Source of the DNA: JAEXOD01 sp937930275
GTDB taxonomy: Bacteria; Bacteroidota; Ignavibacteria; Ignavibacteriales; Melioribacteraceae
DNA: 28,219 nucleotides
NCBI GenBank assembly: GCA_036733965.1
Contig: DAIMZL010000033.1
Coordinates: 1 to 28,219, forward strand
Direction of reading: 5' to 3'
The notes under the pieces were generated by a model, which was not told the DNA's origin, ran no database searches, and was given only the letters and a program-made list of their open reading frames with translations. Shown here in pieces: positions 16,737 to 24,834 of this stretch. Each line of letters begins with the position of its first letter. Position 1 is the first letter of the stretch. A program made the translations under genes and the position numbers.

Positions 16737-17519
16737 ATGAAAAGACTTTTGATAATTTTTGTTCTTCTTTTTACAAATTTATTTTCGCAAGAAATATTTT
16801 TACTTAATTCAAATTATATTCCTTCCGTAGATACCGTTTATGTGTTTACTCCTTCACAAAAATCTGATGAGAAATTACCGTTAGTTGTTATGCTGCACGG
16901 ATATGCGGGAAACTACAAACAGTGGAGCGAAATGGTAAATTTACAAAAGTATTCCGATTCGCTTAAACTTGTAATTGCCTGCCCAGATGCGTTTTTTGAT
17001 AGCTATTATATAAATAGCCCTGTTAGAGAAAACAGTCAGTACGAAAGTTTCTTTTTTGAAGTATTTTTACCGGAAGTTATAAAAACTTTTAATGTAGATA
17101 AAAGTAAAATGTTTATTACCGGTTTAAGTATGGGGGGACACGGAGCTATTTCATTTTTCTTAAAACGACCCGATTTGTTTGTTACAGCCGCAAGTACAAG
17201 CGGATTATTAGATTTAACGGCTTTTCCTAATAGACAAACAATAAAAGGAGCTGCCGGAGATGTGGAAGATTTTTCATCTATTTGGGCTGAAAACTCTTGT
17301 ATCAATTTACTTAAAAACATTGTGGGTAAAAACAAATCATTATACATTGATTGCGGAACGGAAGATTTTTTATATAATACTAATCTTAAATTTTTGGAAA
17401 AGTGCAACGAGTTGAAAATAAATGTTAAATATAAATTTCAGCCGGGCATACATGAACATGCTTATTGGAAAAAAAGCGTTATTGACCACTTCACTTACTT
17501 TTCTTCATTTTTAAACTAA
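16737..17519 (+). CDS. Secreted alpha/beta hydrolase of the esterase D type
   Basis: 260-residue exported serine hydrolase. A Sec signal peptide (MKRLLIIFVLLFTNLFSQ) is followed by an alpha/beta-hydrolase fold: LPLVVMLHGYAGN (oxyanion region), GLSMGGHGA with nucleophile Ser131, GTEDFLY with acid Asp210, and PGIHEHAYW with catalytic His239. The GLSMGG nucleophile elbow and the closing G-x-H-x-x-x-Y-W are typical of the esterase D/tributyrin esterase/feruloyl esterase group. It probably cleaves small acyl esters in the periplasm or outside; the substrate is unknown. AGGA overlapping the end of the previous gene gives the Shine-Dalgarno sequence, and the genes are 6 nt apart, so it may belong to the usp-antiporter transcript. 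Confidence 0.82.
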   Translation: MKRLLIIFVLLFTNLFSQEIFLLNSNYIPSVDTVYVFTPSQKSDEKLPLVVMLHGYAGNYKQWSEMVNLQKYSDSLKLVIACPDAFFDSYYINSPVRENSQYESFFFEVFLPEVIKTFNVDKSKMFITGLSMGGHGAISFFLKRPDLFVTAASTSGLLDLTAFPNRQTIKGAAGDVEDFSSIWAENSCINLLKNIVGKNKSLYIDCGTEDFLYNTNLKFLEKCNELKINVKYKFQPGIHEHAYWKKSVIDHFTYFSSFLN

Positions 17520-17526
17520 TTTTTTT

Positions 17527-17553
17527 GAACATTTTAAAATTGACATCGTCTAA
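17527..17553 (+). promoter_or_regulatory. Possible ECF (RpoE-like) promoter before the pspC gene
   Basis: GAACATT (17527-17533), 15 nt, then TCTAA (17549-17553, within GTCTAA). This resembles envelope-stress sigma-E promoters (GGAACTT, about 16 nt, TCTRA in E. coli). The start would fall near 17560, leaving a leader of about 22 nt. An overlapping TTGACA lacks a good -10 partner. Host ECF specificities are unknown, so this is a suggestion. Confidence 0.3.
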
Positions 17554-17581
17554 AGAATTGAACAAATAAATAGGTGATGAA

Positions 17582-18082
17582 ATGAAAGAAAAATTGTATC
17601 GCTCGACAAAAGATAAGGTGGTTGGCGGTGTAGCGGCCGGCTTAGGAAACTACCTTAATATTGACCCCGTAATAGTAAGAATAATTTTTGTTTTGCTTAC
17701 AATTTTTAACGGAGTTGGGTTATTAGTTTATATAATAATGTGGATAATAATTCCCGCTGATAAGGATGACCGCCCTATTCTAAATTTTAACAAAAAGAAC
17801 GATAATAATGATTCGGTTAATATTGACGGTCAAAATAATACCGAAAAAACGGAAAACACAAATATAAATTATCAAGCTAAAGACCAAACTATTGTTATTA
17901 ACGAAGAAGAAAAGAGTGAAAAAGTTTCCACAGGAAGAATAATTTTTGGCGGCTTACTTGTGTTTTTCGGCTTAGCATTTTTTGTAGAACGATTTTTTGA
18001 TTGGTTCGATTTTCACGATTTGATCCCTTTAGTATTTATAATTATAGGTCTATTGTTACTTTGGAATTCAATTAGAAAATAA
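17582..18082 (+). CDS. PspC domain protein with C-terminal LiaI/LiaF-type membrane domain
   Basis: 166-residue membrane protein. Residues 1-60 are a clear PspC domain: KLYRSTKDKVVGGVAAGLGNYLNIDPVIVRIIFVLLT, then a membrane helix and WIIIPADKDD. A polar, Asn- and Glu-rich linker (~62-112) follows, then two short hydrophobic helices (GRIIFGGLLVFFGLAFF and LIPLVFIIIGLLLLW) of the LiaI/LiaF-TM (DUF5668-like) type. PspC proteins sense or counter envelope stress in phage-shock and LiaRS-like systems. It is followed after 19 nt by a LiaF-like protein with the same type of membrane domain, which supports a joint envelope-stress role. No PspA gene is present in the window. The start is supported by AGGTGA upstream. 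Confidence 0.85.
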   Translation: MKEKLYRSTKDKVVGGVAAGLGNYLNIDPVIVRIIFVLLTIFNGVGLLVYIIMWIIIPADKDDRPILNFNKKNDNNDSVNIDGQNNTEKTENTNINYQAKDQTIVINEEEKSEKVSTGRIIFGGLLVFFGLAFFVERFFDWFDFHDLIPLVFIIIGLLLLWNSIRK

Positions 18083-18101
18083 GAACAGGAGCTTGAATAC
18101 A

Positions 18102-19013
18102 ATGAAAAAAGGACATTATTTTTGGGGATCATTTTTTGTGGCTTTCGGTCTTATTTGGATTGCCGGAAAAATGCACTTTACAATGGATTGGGACTTTACT
18201 TCTTCGCTCTATCCTTTAATTTTAGTATTTTGGGGTTTATTAGTATTAACAAAAAATACTATTGCCAAACCAGTTGTTTCGGCAACGTTCGGAGTATTTA
18301 TGGCAGTTCTTATTTACGGAACGGCAAGTAATATTTTTGGTTTTTTTGAAGATGAATTTTCTTTAAATTATAATGATAGAAAATTTGGTAAACAAGAATA
18401 TGTTGCTTCTTATACTGCAGATGCTGCTTACGGATACTTTGAGCTGAGCACAGGAGCAACGGCATTTTCGGTTAATAGCAATACAGATTCTTTAATTCAT
18501 GCATTAGCTTATGGTAAATATAACGAATACACTTTAACTACTTCTTTTGCAGATAGTTTGGTTAAAATAGACCTGAGCAATGATAACGATTCGCATAGTT
18601 TTAGATTCGGTAAAGGTGAAAAAAATTCATTACGTATAAGTTTAAATTCAAAACCTATTTGGGATATGTGCTTAGATTACGGTGCAGCTAAAGGCGAAAT
18701 TAATTTATCACAGTTTAAAGTAAGAAATTTAGCGGTACACACCGGTGCAACTTCTACGGTAATTACTTTGGGGGATAAGTACCAAAGAACCGAAGTAAAT
18801 ATTGAAATGGGTGTCTCTTCCTTTAAACTGAAAATACCAAAAGAATCCGGAATTAAAATTTACAGCGATTTAGGTTTAAGCAGCAAAAACTTTGGTCAGT
18901 TTACAAAGCTTGATAAAGATACTTATATATCAAGCAATTTTGAAGATGCAACCAACAAAGTTTTTATTGATATCAGCGGTGCTTTAAGTAACTTTAAGAT
19001 CGAAAGATATTAA
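18102..19013 (+). CDS. LiaF/toastrack-like envelope-stress membrane protein
   Basis: 303 residues from the ATG at 18102, chosen over an in-frame TTG at 18093 because AGGAG lies 10 nt before the ATG and only 1 nt before the TTG. The N-terminus has three or four short membrane helices (FWGSFFVAFGLIWIAG, LYPLILVFWGLLVL, VVSATFGVFMAVLIYG) of the LiaI/LiaF-TM type. From about residue 90 a soluble region of repeated beta-strands (GAAKGEINLS, HTGATSTVITLG, EMGVSSFKLKIP, DISGALSNFKIERY) resembles the LiaF C-terminal/toastrack fold, probably outside the membrane. In LiaFSR systems LiaF restrains the kinase; here no LiaS/LiaR pair is adjacent. It pairs with the upstream PspC protein and ends before a terminator. 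Confidence 0.75.
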   Translation: MKKGHYFWGSFFVAFGLIWIAGKMHFTMDWDFTSSLYPLILVFWGLLVLTKNTIAKPVVSATFGVFMAVLIYGTASNIFGFFEDEFSLNYNDRKFGKQEYVASYTADAAYGYFELSTGATAFSVNSNTDSLIHALAYGKYNEYTLTTSFADSLVKIDLSNDNDSHSFRFGKGEKNSLRISLNSKPIWDMCLDYGAAKGEINLSQFKVRNLAVHTGATSTVITLGDKYQRTEVNIEMGVSSFKLKIPKESGIKIYSDLGLSSKNFGQFTKLDKDTYISSNFEDATNKVFIDISGALSNFKIERY

Positions 19014-19026
19014 TTATTCTATATAT

Positions 19027-19062
19027 AAAAGCCTTACAAGTTTTACCGGTAAGGCTTTTTTA
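19027..19062. terminator. Bidirectional intrinsic terminator between the liaF-like gene and the acyl-CoA synthetase gene
   Basis: AAAAGCCTTAC (19027-19037), an 11-nt loop, GTAAGGCTTTT (19049-19059), with a run of T after it on the plus strand and an A run before it that serves the minus strand. It sits between two convergent stop codons. Confidence 0.88.
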
Positions 19063-19090
19063 TTTTAAAGATTTACATTAAGCAATACAA

Positions 19091-20917
19091 TTAATCTTCA
19101 AACGATTTATACATTTCTTCAATTAAATCTTTGTAACGAGATTCAATTTCTTTTCGCTTAATTTTTAACGAAGGCGTTAACGTACCTTCTTCAATAGTAA
19201 AAGGTTTATCCAATAATGTAAATTTTCTTACTCTTTCATAGTTTGCTAATTTCTTTTGGAATTGTACTAAATCTTTGTCAATCAAATCGTAAATTTGTTT
19301 CAAATTAATTAAATCATCAACAGTATTATATTGGATTCTATTAGCATCAGCATATTCTTTTATAGCTTCAAAATCAGGAACAATTAAAGCACTTAAAAAC
19401 ATTCTTCTATCGCCTATCAGTATAAACTGATCAATATATTTACTTGCAAGAAACATATTTTCTATTGGAGACGGAGCAATATATTTTCCTTGTGAAGTTT
19501 TAAATAAGTGCTTTTTTCTATCAGTTATATGTAAAAAACCTTCGGCATCAAAAACCCCTATATCACCGGTATGTAACCAGCCGTCTTTTAATACTGCTTC
19601 GGTTTCTTTTCTGTTATTAAAATATCCTTTCATAATGTTAGGACCGTAAGCAAGTATTTCACCGTCTTGTGCAATTTTTATTTCAACACCAGGGAAAGGT
19701 TTTCCTACTGTCCCAAACTTATAATTTCCGGGTTTATTTACGGCTAACACCGGCGAACTTTCGGTTAGTCCGTATCCTTCTAAAATTATAATACCTACCG
19801 CTTCAAAAAACAATCCCAAATCTCTACTTAAAGGAGCCCCCCCTGAAATAAAGAAACGTAAATTTCCGCCTGTTTTTTGCTGTAATTTTTGATAAACCAA
19901 TTTTGCAGCCAGTTTATGTTTTAAACTAAGAGTAATAGGTACTCCCTGCGGAGATTTTTCTGCAATAGCATATTCTTTTCCCAACTCAACTGCCCAAGCA
20001 AATATTCTTTGCTTGCTTGGTGATTGGCTTTCAATATTACGAGTTATTTTATTATACATTCTTTCAAATAAACGGGGTACAGCAGTCATTACAGTCGGTT
20101 TAATTTCTTCCATATTATTCGCTACTCTTTCAATACTTTCGGCATATGCTATAGTACATCCGCCTGAAAGTGCAACATAATAACCTGCTGTTCTTTCAAA
20201 AATATGGCATAACGGTAAAAACGACAAAAATGTGTCATCCTTGTTTAAATCAAATACATCATGAGCTGATACCGTATTAGAAATAATATTTTTATTAGTT
20301 AGCATTACTCCTTTTGGTTCGCCTGTAGTACCCGAAGTATATATTATAGTACTTAAGTCGTCTTCTTTACATAATTTTATTGTGTCATAAAAATAATTCG
20401 GATTTTCGCTTAAAAAATCTTTTCCTTTATATTTTATTTCTTTAAATGAATATACTCCGGGTTCTGCAACCGAATCCTTTTCATTCATTACAATAATATT
20501 TTTTAAGTTTCTGCATTTATCTCTAATTTTTAGTACTTTATTTAAGTGGAATTTATTGGAGACAATAATAGCAGTCGATTCGCTATTATTTAGAATAAAT
20601 TGTATTGTATCTGCGGTTAAAATAGGATACAGCGGAACATCGACAGCACCCAAACCTAAAATAGCCATATCGGCATAAACCCATTCCGGACGATTTTCTG
20701 CAATTATTGCTACTTTTTGCCCGTGTTTAATACCTAATGAAGCCAAACCACATGCAAATTGCTCAGTATTTTCTTTAAATTCGTTATAAGAAATATCTCG
20801 ATATGTTTTTCCGTCTTCTTTAAATTTAAATACGGGTTTTTCGGTAGTTTTTGCAAATACTTTAGTTAAATACTCAAATATTTCCGGAATGGTTCTAAAC
20901 TTTTTTAGTACTGGCAT
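19091..20917 (-). CDS. Long-chain fatty acid--CoA ligase (AMP-forming)
   Basis: 608-residue adenylate-forming enzyme that activates fatty acids to acyl-CoA via acyl-AMP, peripheral to the inner membrane. Motifs in order: P-loop YTSGTTGEPKG (193-203), LPLCHIFERT (235-243), GYGLTESSP (381-389), and LHTGDIG with Asp452; the hinge DRKKHLFKTSQGKYI contains the probable catalytic Lys478. Length and the extended C-terminal domain fit the FadD15-like long-chain synthetases found in many bacteria. GGAG lies 5 nt before the ATG. The gene stands alone, convergent with the liaF-like gene and divergent from tRNA-Pro. It could serve beta-oxidation or salvage of fatty acids. Confidence 0.92.
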   Translation of the reverse strand: MPVLKKFRTIPEIFEYLTKVFAKTTEKPVFKFKEDGKTYRDISYNEFKENTEQFACGLASLGIKHGQKVAIIAENRPEWVYADMAILGLGAVDVPLYPILTADTIQFILNNSESTAIIVSNKFHLNKVLKIRDKCRNLKNIIVMNEKDSVAEPGVYSFKEIKYKGKDFLSENPNYFYDTIKLCKEDDLSTIIYTSGTTGEPKGVMLTNKNIISNTVSAHDVFDLNKDDTFLSFLPLCHIFERTAGYYVALSGGCTIAYAESIERVANNMEEIKPTVMTAVPRLFERMYNKITRNIESQSPSKQRIFAWAVELGKEYAIAEKSPQGVPITLSLKHKLAAKLVYQKLQQKTGGNLRFFISGGAPLSRDLGLFFEAVGIIILEGYGLTESSPVLAVNKPGNYKFGTVGKPFPGVEIKIAQDGEILAYGPNIMKGYFNNRKETEAVLKDGWLHTGDIGVFDAEGFLHITDRKKHLFKTSQGKYIAPSPIENMFLASKYIDQFILIGDRRMFLSALIVPDFEAIKEYADANRIQYNTVDDLINLKQIYDLIDKDLVQFQKKLANYERVRKFTLLDKPFTIEEGTLTPSLKIKRKEIESRYKDLIEEMYKSFED

Positions 20918-21065
20918 CTTTTCTCCGGTTTGGTTAATAAATAATATTTATAATGAACTTTTATTAAATATTTTCATTTAAATGCGTAATTTAATAAAAA
21001 AAAGATGTAAAAATAAAAATTATTTTATTTATATTCTAAAAATTACTCTAAAATTTAATTAAATA

Positions 21066-21096
21066 TTGAAAAACATTAAAAAAAATATTATTTTAG
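21066..21096 (+). promoter_or_regulatory. Candidate tRNA-Pro promoter
   Basis: TTG (21066-21068), a 20-nt spacer, then TATTTTAG (21089-21096), 12 nt before the mature tRNA. The 22 nt at 21079-21100 are identical to the region before korA on the other strand. Confidence 0.4.
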
Positions 21097-21108
21097 TAGT
21101 CTTGATTT

Positions 21109-21182
<74 letters not shown>

Positions 21183-21185
21183 CTT

Positions 21186-21218
21186 AAAAAGCTTGTTGTA
21201 ACTCAACAAGCTTTTTTT
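21186..21218. terminator. Intrinsic terminator shared by tRNA-Pro and lgt
   Basis: AAAAAGCTTGTTG (21186-21198), loop TAACT, CAACAAGCTTTTT (21204-21216), then more T. A 13-bp perfect stem with T runs on both strands. It lies 3 nt after the tRNA and overlaps the lgt stop codon, so it can end transcription from both sides. Confidence 0.92.
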
Positions 21219-21999
21219 ATTTTGTCGGTTCTAAGTGTTTCGCTCTATAAATCAAGTATATTCCCAAAATTACTAATGGGATACTCAATATTTGTCCCAT
21301 ATTCATAGGCAGTGTAGCTTCAAAAGCCTCTTGATTTTCCTTAAAATACTCAACAATAATTCTAAATCCAAAAATTCCCACTAAAAAATAGCCGAATAAC
21401 AATCCTTCTTTAATTTTAGTAGTATATTTTTTATATTGGAAAAATAGGAAAATAAAAATAGCTAAGTAAGCCGCAGCTTCATAAATTTGAGTCGGATGAC
21501 GGGGAATATTATCCACTGCCGTAAAAATAAACCCCCAACTTCCGTCTGTAGGTTTACCGTAAATTTCGGAGTTAAACAAATTTCCCAATCTAATAAAAAC
21601 TGCAGCTAAAGCAACTGTTATTACTACTCTATCAAAAATCCATAAGTAAGAAATCCCTTTTCTGCTTTTTGTATAAAAATACATTGCAGATAATATTCCT
21701 ATTGCAGCACCGTGCGAAGCTAATCCTCCGTGCCAAATAGCCAATATTTCTAAAGGATTACTTAAGTAATACATAGGACTATAAAATAAACAATGCCCCA
21801 GCCGTGCACCTATTACCGTTCCGATTATCATATACCAAACAAGATCGTTTAAATCTTTTTCACTCTTCTTTTCTATTTTAAATATCCATGTCATTAACTG
21901 AAATCCGATAAAAAACGAAAGGGCAAATAATAACCCATACCAACGAATCGAAAAAATACTTATTGAAAAAATTTCAGGATTTACATTCCATTCAATCAA
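21217..21999 (-). CDS. lgt: Prolipoprotein diacylglyceryl transferase
   Basis: Inner-membrane enzyme that moves diacylglycerol from phosphatidylglycerol to the lipobox cysteine of prolipoproteins, the first step of lipoprotein maturation. 260 residues with about seven membrane helices. Recognisable residues: Tyr21 in RWYG, His96 in GGLASHGA, Arg137 and Glu145 in the signature RLGNLFNSEIYG, HPTQIYEA, and a late FGFRIIVEYFKENQ carrying the second essential Arg. The start is TTG (21999) with AGAGGA 5 nt upstream and no in-frame ATG before the first helix. It follows znuB by 11 nt, so it is probably co-transcribed with the zinc system; ZnuA in this operon is itself a lipoprotein and thus an Lgt substrate. 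Confidence 0.95.
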   Translation of the reverse strand: MIEWNVNPEIFSISIFSIRWYGLLFALSFFIGFQLMTWIFKIEKKSEKDLNDLVWYMIIGTVIGARLGHCLFYSPMYYLSNPLEILAIWHGGLASHGAAIGILSAMYFYTKSRKGISYLWIFDRVVITVALAAVFIRLGNLFNSEIYGKPTDGSWGFIFTAVDNIPRHPTQIYEAAAYLAIFIFLFFQYKKYTTKIKEGLLFGYFLVGIFGFRIIVEYFKENQEAFEATLPMNMGQILSIPLVILGIYLIYRAKHLEPTK

Positions 22000-22010
22000 A
22001 TCTTTCCTCT

Positions 22011-22832
22011 TTAATTTGTTGCTTTGTTTTTACTATAATAACTTTTAAAAATTAAACTTGTAATATAACTAATTACCGCTATAATTATAATAGTAGCTCC
22101 GGAAGAAATATTTAAATAATAAGAGATAATTAAACCGGAAAAGTTAAATAATAATCCTATTATTATACTTAAAATCATCATACTCTTTAAGCTTCTAACA
22201 AACTGAAGACTAATTGCGCCGGGTATTGTTAAAAGAGCTATAACTAAAATTATTCCTACAAGCTTAATTAATACTACAGTAGTTAATGCTATTAAAATTA
22301 ATAAAATAAGATAATAAAAATCTACTTTTATCCCCATAACTCGTGAAAATTCCTCGTCAAAAGTTATTGCCAAAAACTTATCGTAAAATGAATAAACAGA
22401 AAGAACAATAACTAAATCCAAAACAACCATTAAATAAAGTTCTTGCGTTGGTACTACAAGAATATTGCCAAATAGATATCCGTTTAAATTAGGAGCATAA
22501 CCAGATGTTAAACTAATAAATAAAATACCTAAAGCCATACCCAAAGACCACATGATTCCTATTAACGTATCTTCGTAATTATTTTTTTTAGTTCTTAAAT
22601 AAGCTATAATTATTGCCGCAAGAATGCTAAAACCGACTGCACCTAATAACGGGCTAAATCCTAAAAAATAACCAAGCCCTATTCCTCCGTAAGCTGTATG
22701 ACTTATGCCGCCGCTAATATATGAAATTCGCTTAACAACTATATAGCTTCCAACAATTCCAAATGCAATACTTGCCAACACTCCGGCAATTAGCGCATTT
22801 ATCATAAAATCATAACTAAATATTTCAAACAT
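22011..22832 (-). CDS. znuB: Zinc ABC transporter permease
   Basis: ABC-3 family membrane subunit, 273 residues with seven to nine hydrophobic helices, forming the channel of a high-affinity zinc importer. Family features: GVLASIAFGIVGSYIVVKRISYISGGISHTAYGGIGLGYFLG near the N-terminus, DTLIGIMWSLGMALGI in the middle, and LIKLVGIILVIALLTIPGAIS toward the C-terminus. It starts 1 nt after the znuC stop. Mn2+ or Fe2+ transporters have similar permeases; zinc is inferred from the binding protein and the Fur-family regulator in the same operon. Confidence 0.9.
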   Translation of the reverse strand: MFEIFSYDFMINALIAGVLASIAFGIVGSYIVVKRISYISGGISHTAYGGIGLGYFLGFSPLLGAVGFSILAAIIIAYLRTKKNNYEDTLIGIMWSLGMALGILFISLTSGYAPNLNGYLFGNILVVPTQELYLMVVLDLVIVLSVYSFYDKFLAITFDEEFSRVMGIKVDFYYLILLILIALTTVVLIKLVGIILVIALLTIPGAISLQFVRSLKSMMILSIIIGLLFNFSGLIISYYLNISSGATIIIIAVISYITSLIFKSYYSKNKATN

Positions 22833-22833
22833 A

Positions 22834-23577
22834 TTATAACTCGCTTTTATATTCGCCTAAAACCCTATGAGGCACTCCGTGAGCAATTAAATCAACCGGA
22901 CAATGGTAAGTTTGTTCCAACATTTCGTGCGAAATTTCTTTTGAATCGTGATAAACTAATGTTTTATTTAAACAAGCAATTTTATTAACATATTGAGAAA
23001 GCACTCCGATATCGTGCGAAACTAATATAATTGTCATTTCTTTATTTAATTCTTTTAAAAGTTCGTAGAAAGTTCTACCACTTTTTGTATCCACACTTGC
23101 AGTCGGTTCATCCAATAATAGAATTTTTGGGTTTGAAACCAACGCCCTTGCAATTAACACACGCTGCTTTTGACCGCCGCTTAATTCACTTATTAGACGA
23201 TCTTTAAAATCCGACATCTCCACTAAGTTTAAAGCTCGTATAACAACATCGCTGATGTTTTTTATTTTCTTACCTACAACCCCTAATTTAACTACATCAA
23301 ATACCGAAATCGGGAAATCTTTTTCAAAAGAATTAAATTGGGGAACATACCCCATTAAGTCTCTTGATTCTTTCAAAGGGTTACCCATAATCAAAACTTC
23401 CCCTTTATTCGGTTTTAATAAACCCAATATAACTTTAAGTAATGTGGTTTTTCCGCCGCCGTTAGGACCTATAATACCTAAAAATTCATTTTGCGGAATT
23501 TCAATACTAACATCATTTAAAATTTCAAAGCCACCTAAACTTATTTTTATGTTTTTTACGCTTATCGCATTTATCAT
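22834..23577 (-). CDS. znuC: Zinc ABC transporter ATP-binding protein
   Basis: 247-residue cytoplasmic ATPase of the metal importer. Walker A GPNGGGKTT (37-45), Q-loop in YVPQFNSFEKDFP, signature LSGGQKQR (132-139), Walker B ILLLDEP with Asp156-Glu157, and the switch His in ILVSHDIG. The Q-loop region and the short length are typical of the ZnuC/MntB group. Its ATG overlaps the znuA stop by 4 nt (ATGA), indicating coupling. Confidence 0.93.
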   Translation of the reverse strand: MINAISVKNIKISLGGFEILNDVSIEIPQNEFLGIIGPNGGGKTTLLKVILGLLKPNKGEVLIMGNPLKESRDLMGYVPQFNSFEKDFPISVFDVVKLGVVGKKIKNISDVVIRALNLVEMSDFKDRLISELSGGQKQRVLIARALVSNPKILLLDEPTASVDTKSGRTFYELLKELNKEMTIILVSHDIGVLSQYVNKIACLNKTLVYHDSKEISHEMLEQTYHCPVDLIAHGVPHRVLGEYKSEL

Positions 23578-24425
23578 TGTAAACTTTTGCTCACTTTACG
23601 TCTAACTACATCCAAATTTTTTAAATAATTTGAAGGAATATTGTTAATTACGTCAATAGTTGCATTTAATTGTTTAGCAACTGCCAAGGCACTTTCTTTA
23701 TTAAATTGAGGTTCAATAAAAACAACTTTTACTTTATGTTCTTTTGCTGTTTTTAATACTTCGGTTAAATCTTTAGCATTCGGTTCTTTACCTTCACGTT
23801 CAATACCTAATTGAGTAATTCCGAATTGTGAAAAAAAGTAATGCCAAGCCGGATGATAAACCAACACATAATTATTTTTATTTTTGGAAAAACTCTCTTT
23901 TATTTTCATTTCTTCTGCTAACAAAAGATTTAAATACTTATGTAAGTTACTTGAAAAGTAACTGCTATCTTCGGGTGAAAATGAAGCCAATCCTTTATAA
24001 ATGTTATTTAAAATTACCCTCGTTTCATTTATTCCAAGCCAAACATGAGGGTCGTTGTTATAAATTTTAATGCCTTCTGAAGTGTTAATTACTTTTAACT
24101 TACTTAAAGAACCTTTTATTCTTTGCATTAAGTTATCTTCAAATCCAAATCCGCTACCTATTTTAAAGTATATATCACTTTTGGATAAATTAGTGATTTG
24201 AGAAGGAGTGGGTTCAAAATCATGCGGTTCTGCATTAGGCGGAATCATTAAATTAACTTCGACTTTATCTCCGCCAATATTTTTTACAAAATCTGCATAA
24301 GTTGTTATTGAAACAGTAACATTAATTTTTTTGTTTTTATCTTTATTTTTATCGCTGCATCCAAAAAATAAGATTGAAAAAAGGGATGTAAATAACATTA
24401 TATTTTTGATGAACATTTTGGACAT
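23574..24425 (-). CDS. znuA: Zinc-binding lipoprotein of the ABC transporter
   Basis: Cluster A-I solute-binding protein, 283 residues. A signal sequence ends in the lipobox LFFGC with Cys23 as the lipidation site, so it is membrane-anchored. Metal ligands likely are His68 (EPHDFEPTPS), His127 (NDPHVWL) and His191 (VYHPAWHYF), the three-His pattern of zinc rather than manganese binders. The His-rich flexible loop of enterobacterial ZnuA is missing. The ATG at 24425 lies within zur (28-nt overlap) and is closely followed by a second in-frame ATG at 24416; the true start is uncertain. Strong candidate for Zur control with the rest of the operon. Confidence 0.92.
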   Translation of the reverse strand: MSKMFIKNIMLFTSLFSILFFGCSDKNKDKNKKINVTVSITTYADFVKNIGGDKVEVNLMIPPNAEPHDFEPTPSQITNLSKSDIYFKIGSGFGFEDNLMQRIKGSLSKLKVINTSEGIKIYNNDPHVWLGINETRVILNNIYKGLASFSPEDSSYFSSNLHKYLNLLLAEEMKIKESFSKNKNNYVLVYHPAWHYFFSQFGITQLGIEREGKEPNAKDLTEVLKTAKEHKVKVVFIEPQFNKESALAVAKQLNATIDVINNIPSNYLKNLDVVRRKVSKSLQ

Positions 24426-24799
24426 AATCCGAAAAACTCCATATTGTGATCTAAAATTTTATAATTAGTTTCTTTTTCAAGCTCTGCTACAATACATAAA
24501 TCAATTTTTTTAATACAACCGCATTTAGTGCAAACAATATGATGATGATGCGGATGATTTTCTTCCTCTAACTCATAACGCAAATACTTTTCGCCAAAAT
24601 TCACTTTTCTAACTACTTTTAATTCTAATAAAAGATTTATAATTCTGTAAATGCTTGCAAAATCAATATCCGGTATTTCGTTCTGAATATCTTTTAAGGA
24701 AACCGGTTTTCCTGCCTTAAAAAGATAATCTAAAACAGATTTTCTTCCTGTAGTAATTTTGTAGCCGGCTTTTTTTAGTGTATTTATTAAAAATTCCAT
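24398..24799 (-). CDS. zur: Fur-family zinc uptake regulator
   Basis: 133-residue metal-responsive repressor from the ATG at 24799; an in-frame TTG at 24805 is less likely. The N-terminal winged helix (1-~78; FASIYRIINLLLE is the recognition helix region) is followed by the dimerisation domain with HPHHHHIVC (His82-His87), the structural zinc cysteines CTKC (Cys90, Cys93) and CPKC (Cys126, Cys129). It leads the znuACB-lgt operon, which makes Zur far more likely than Fur or PerR. There is no Shine-Dalgarno sequence; a -7 box lies 3 nt upstream, pointing to a leaderless message. The codons for CPKC also contain the znuA start in another frame. Confidence 0.9.
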   Translation of the reverse strand: MEFLINTLKKAGYKITTGRKSVLDYLFKAGKPVSLKDIQNEIPDIDFASIYRIINLLLELKVVRKVNFGEKYLRYELEEENHPHHHHIVCTKCGCIKKIDLCIVAELEKETNYKILDHNMEFFGLCPKCSSKI

Positions 24800-24802
24800 A
24801 AA

Positions 24803-24834
24803 CAAATATAAAGCATTTTCGCTCTAAATGCAAA
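24803..24834 (-). promoter_or_regulatory. zur-znu operon promoter, exact Bacteroidetes-type boxes
   Basis: On the minus strand TTTG (24834-24831), exactly 20 nt, TATATTTG (24810-24803). Both boxes match the Bacteroidetes -33/-7 consensus (TTTG and TAnnTTTG). Only TTT separates the -7 box from the zur ATG, so transcription should begin at or next to the A of the start codon. Confidence 0.65.

Noticed and set aside
17036..17407. 123-codon minus-strand frame inside the secreted hydrolase gene
   Set aside because: Low-complexity composition, no motif and no Shine-Dalgarno sequence; a shadow of a gene with a clear catalytic triad.
17540..17567. TTGACA before pspC as a sigma-70 -35 box
   Set aside because: No acceptable TATAAT-like hexamer follows at 16-18 nt; the overlapping GAAC/GTCTAA pair fits better.
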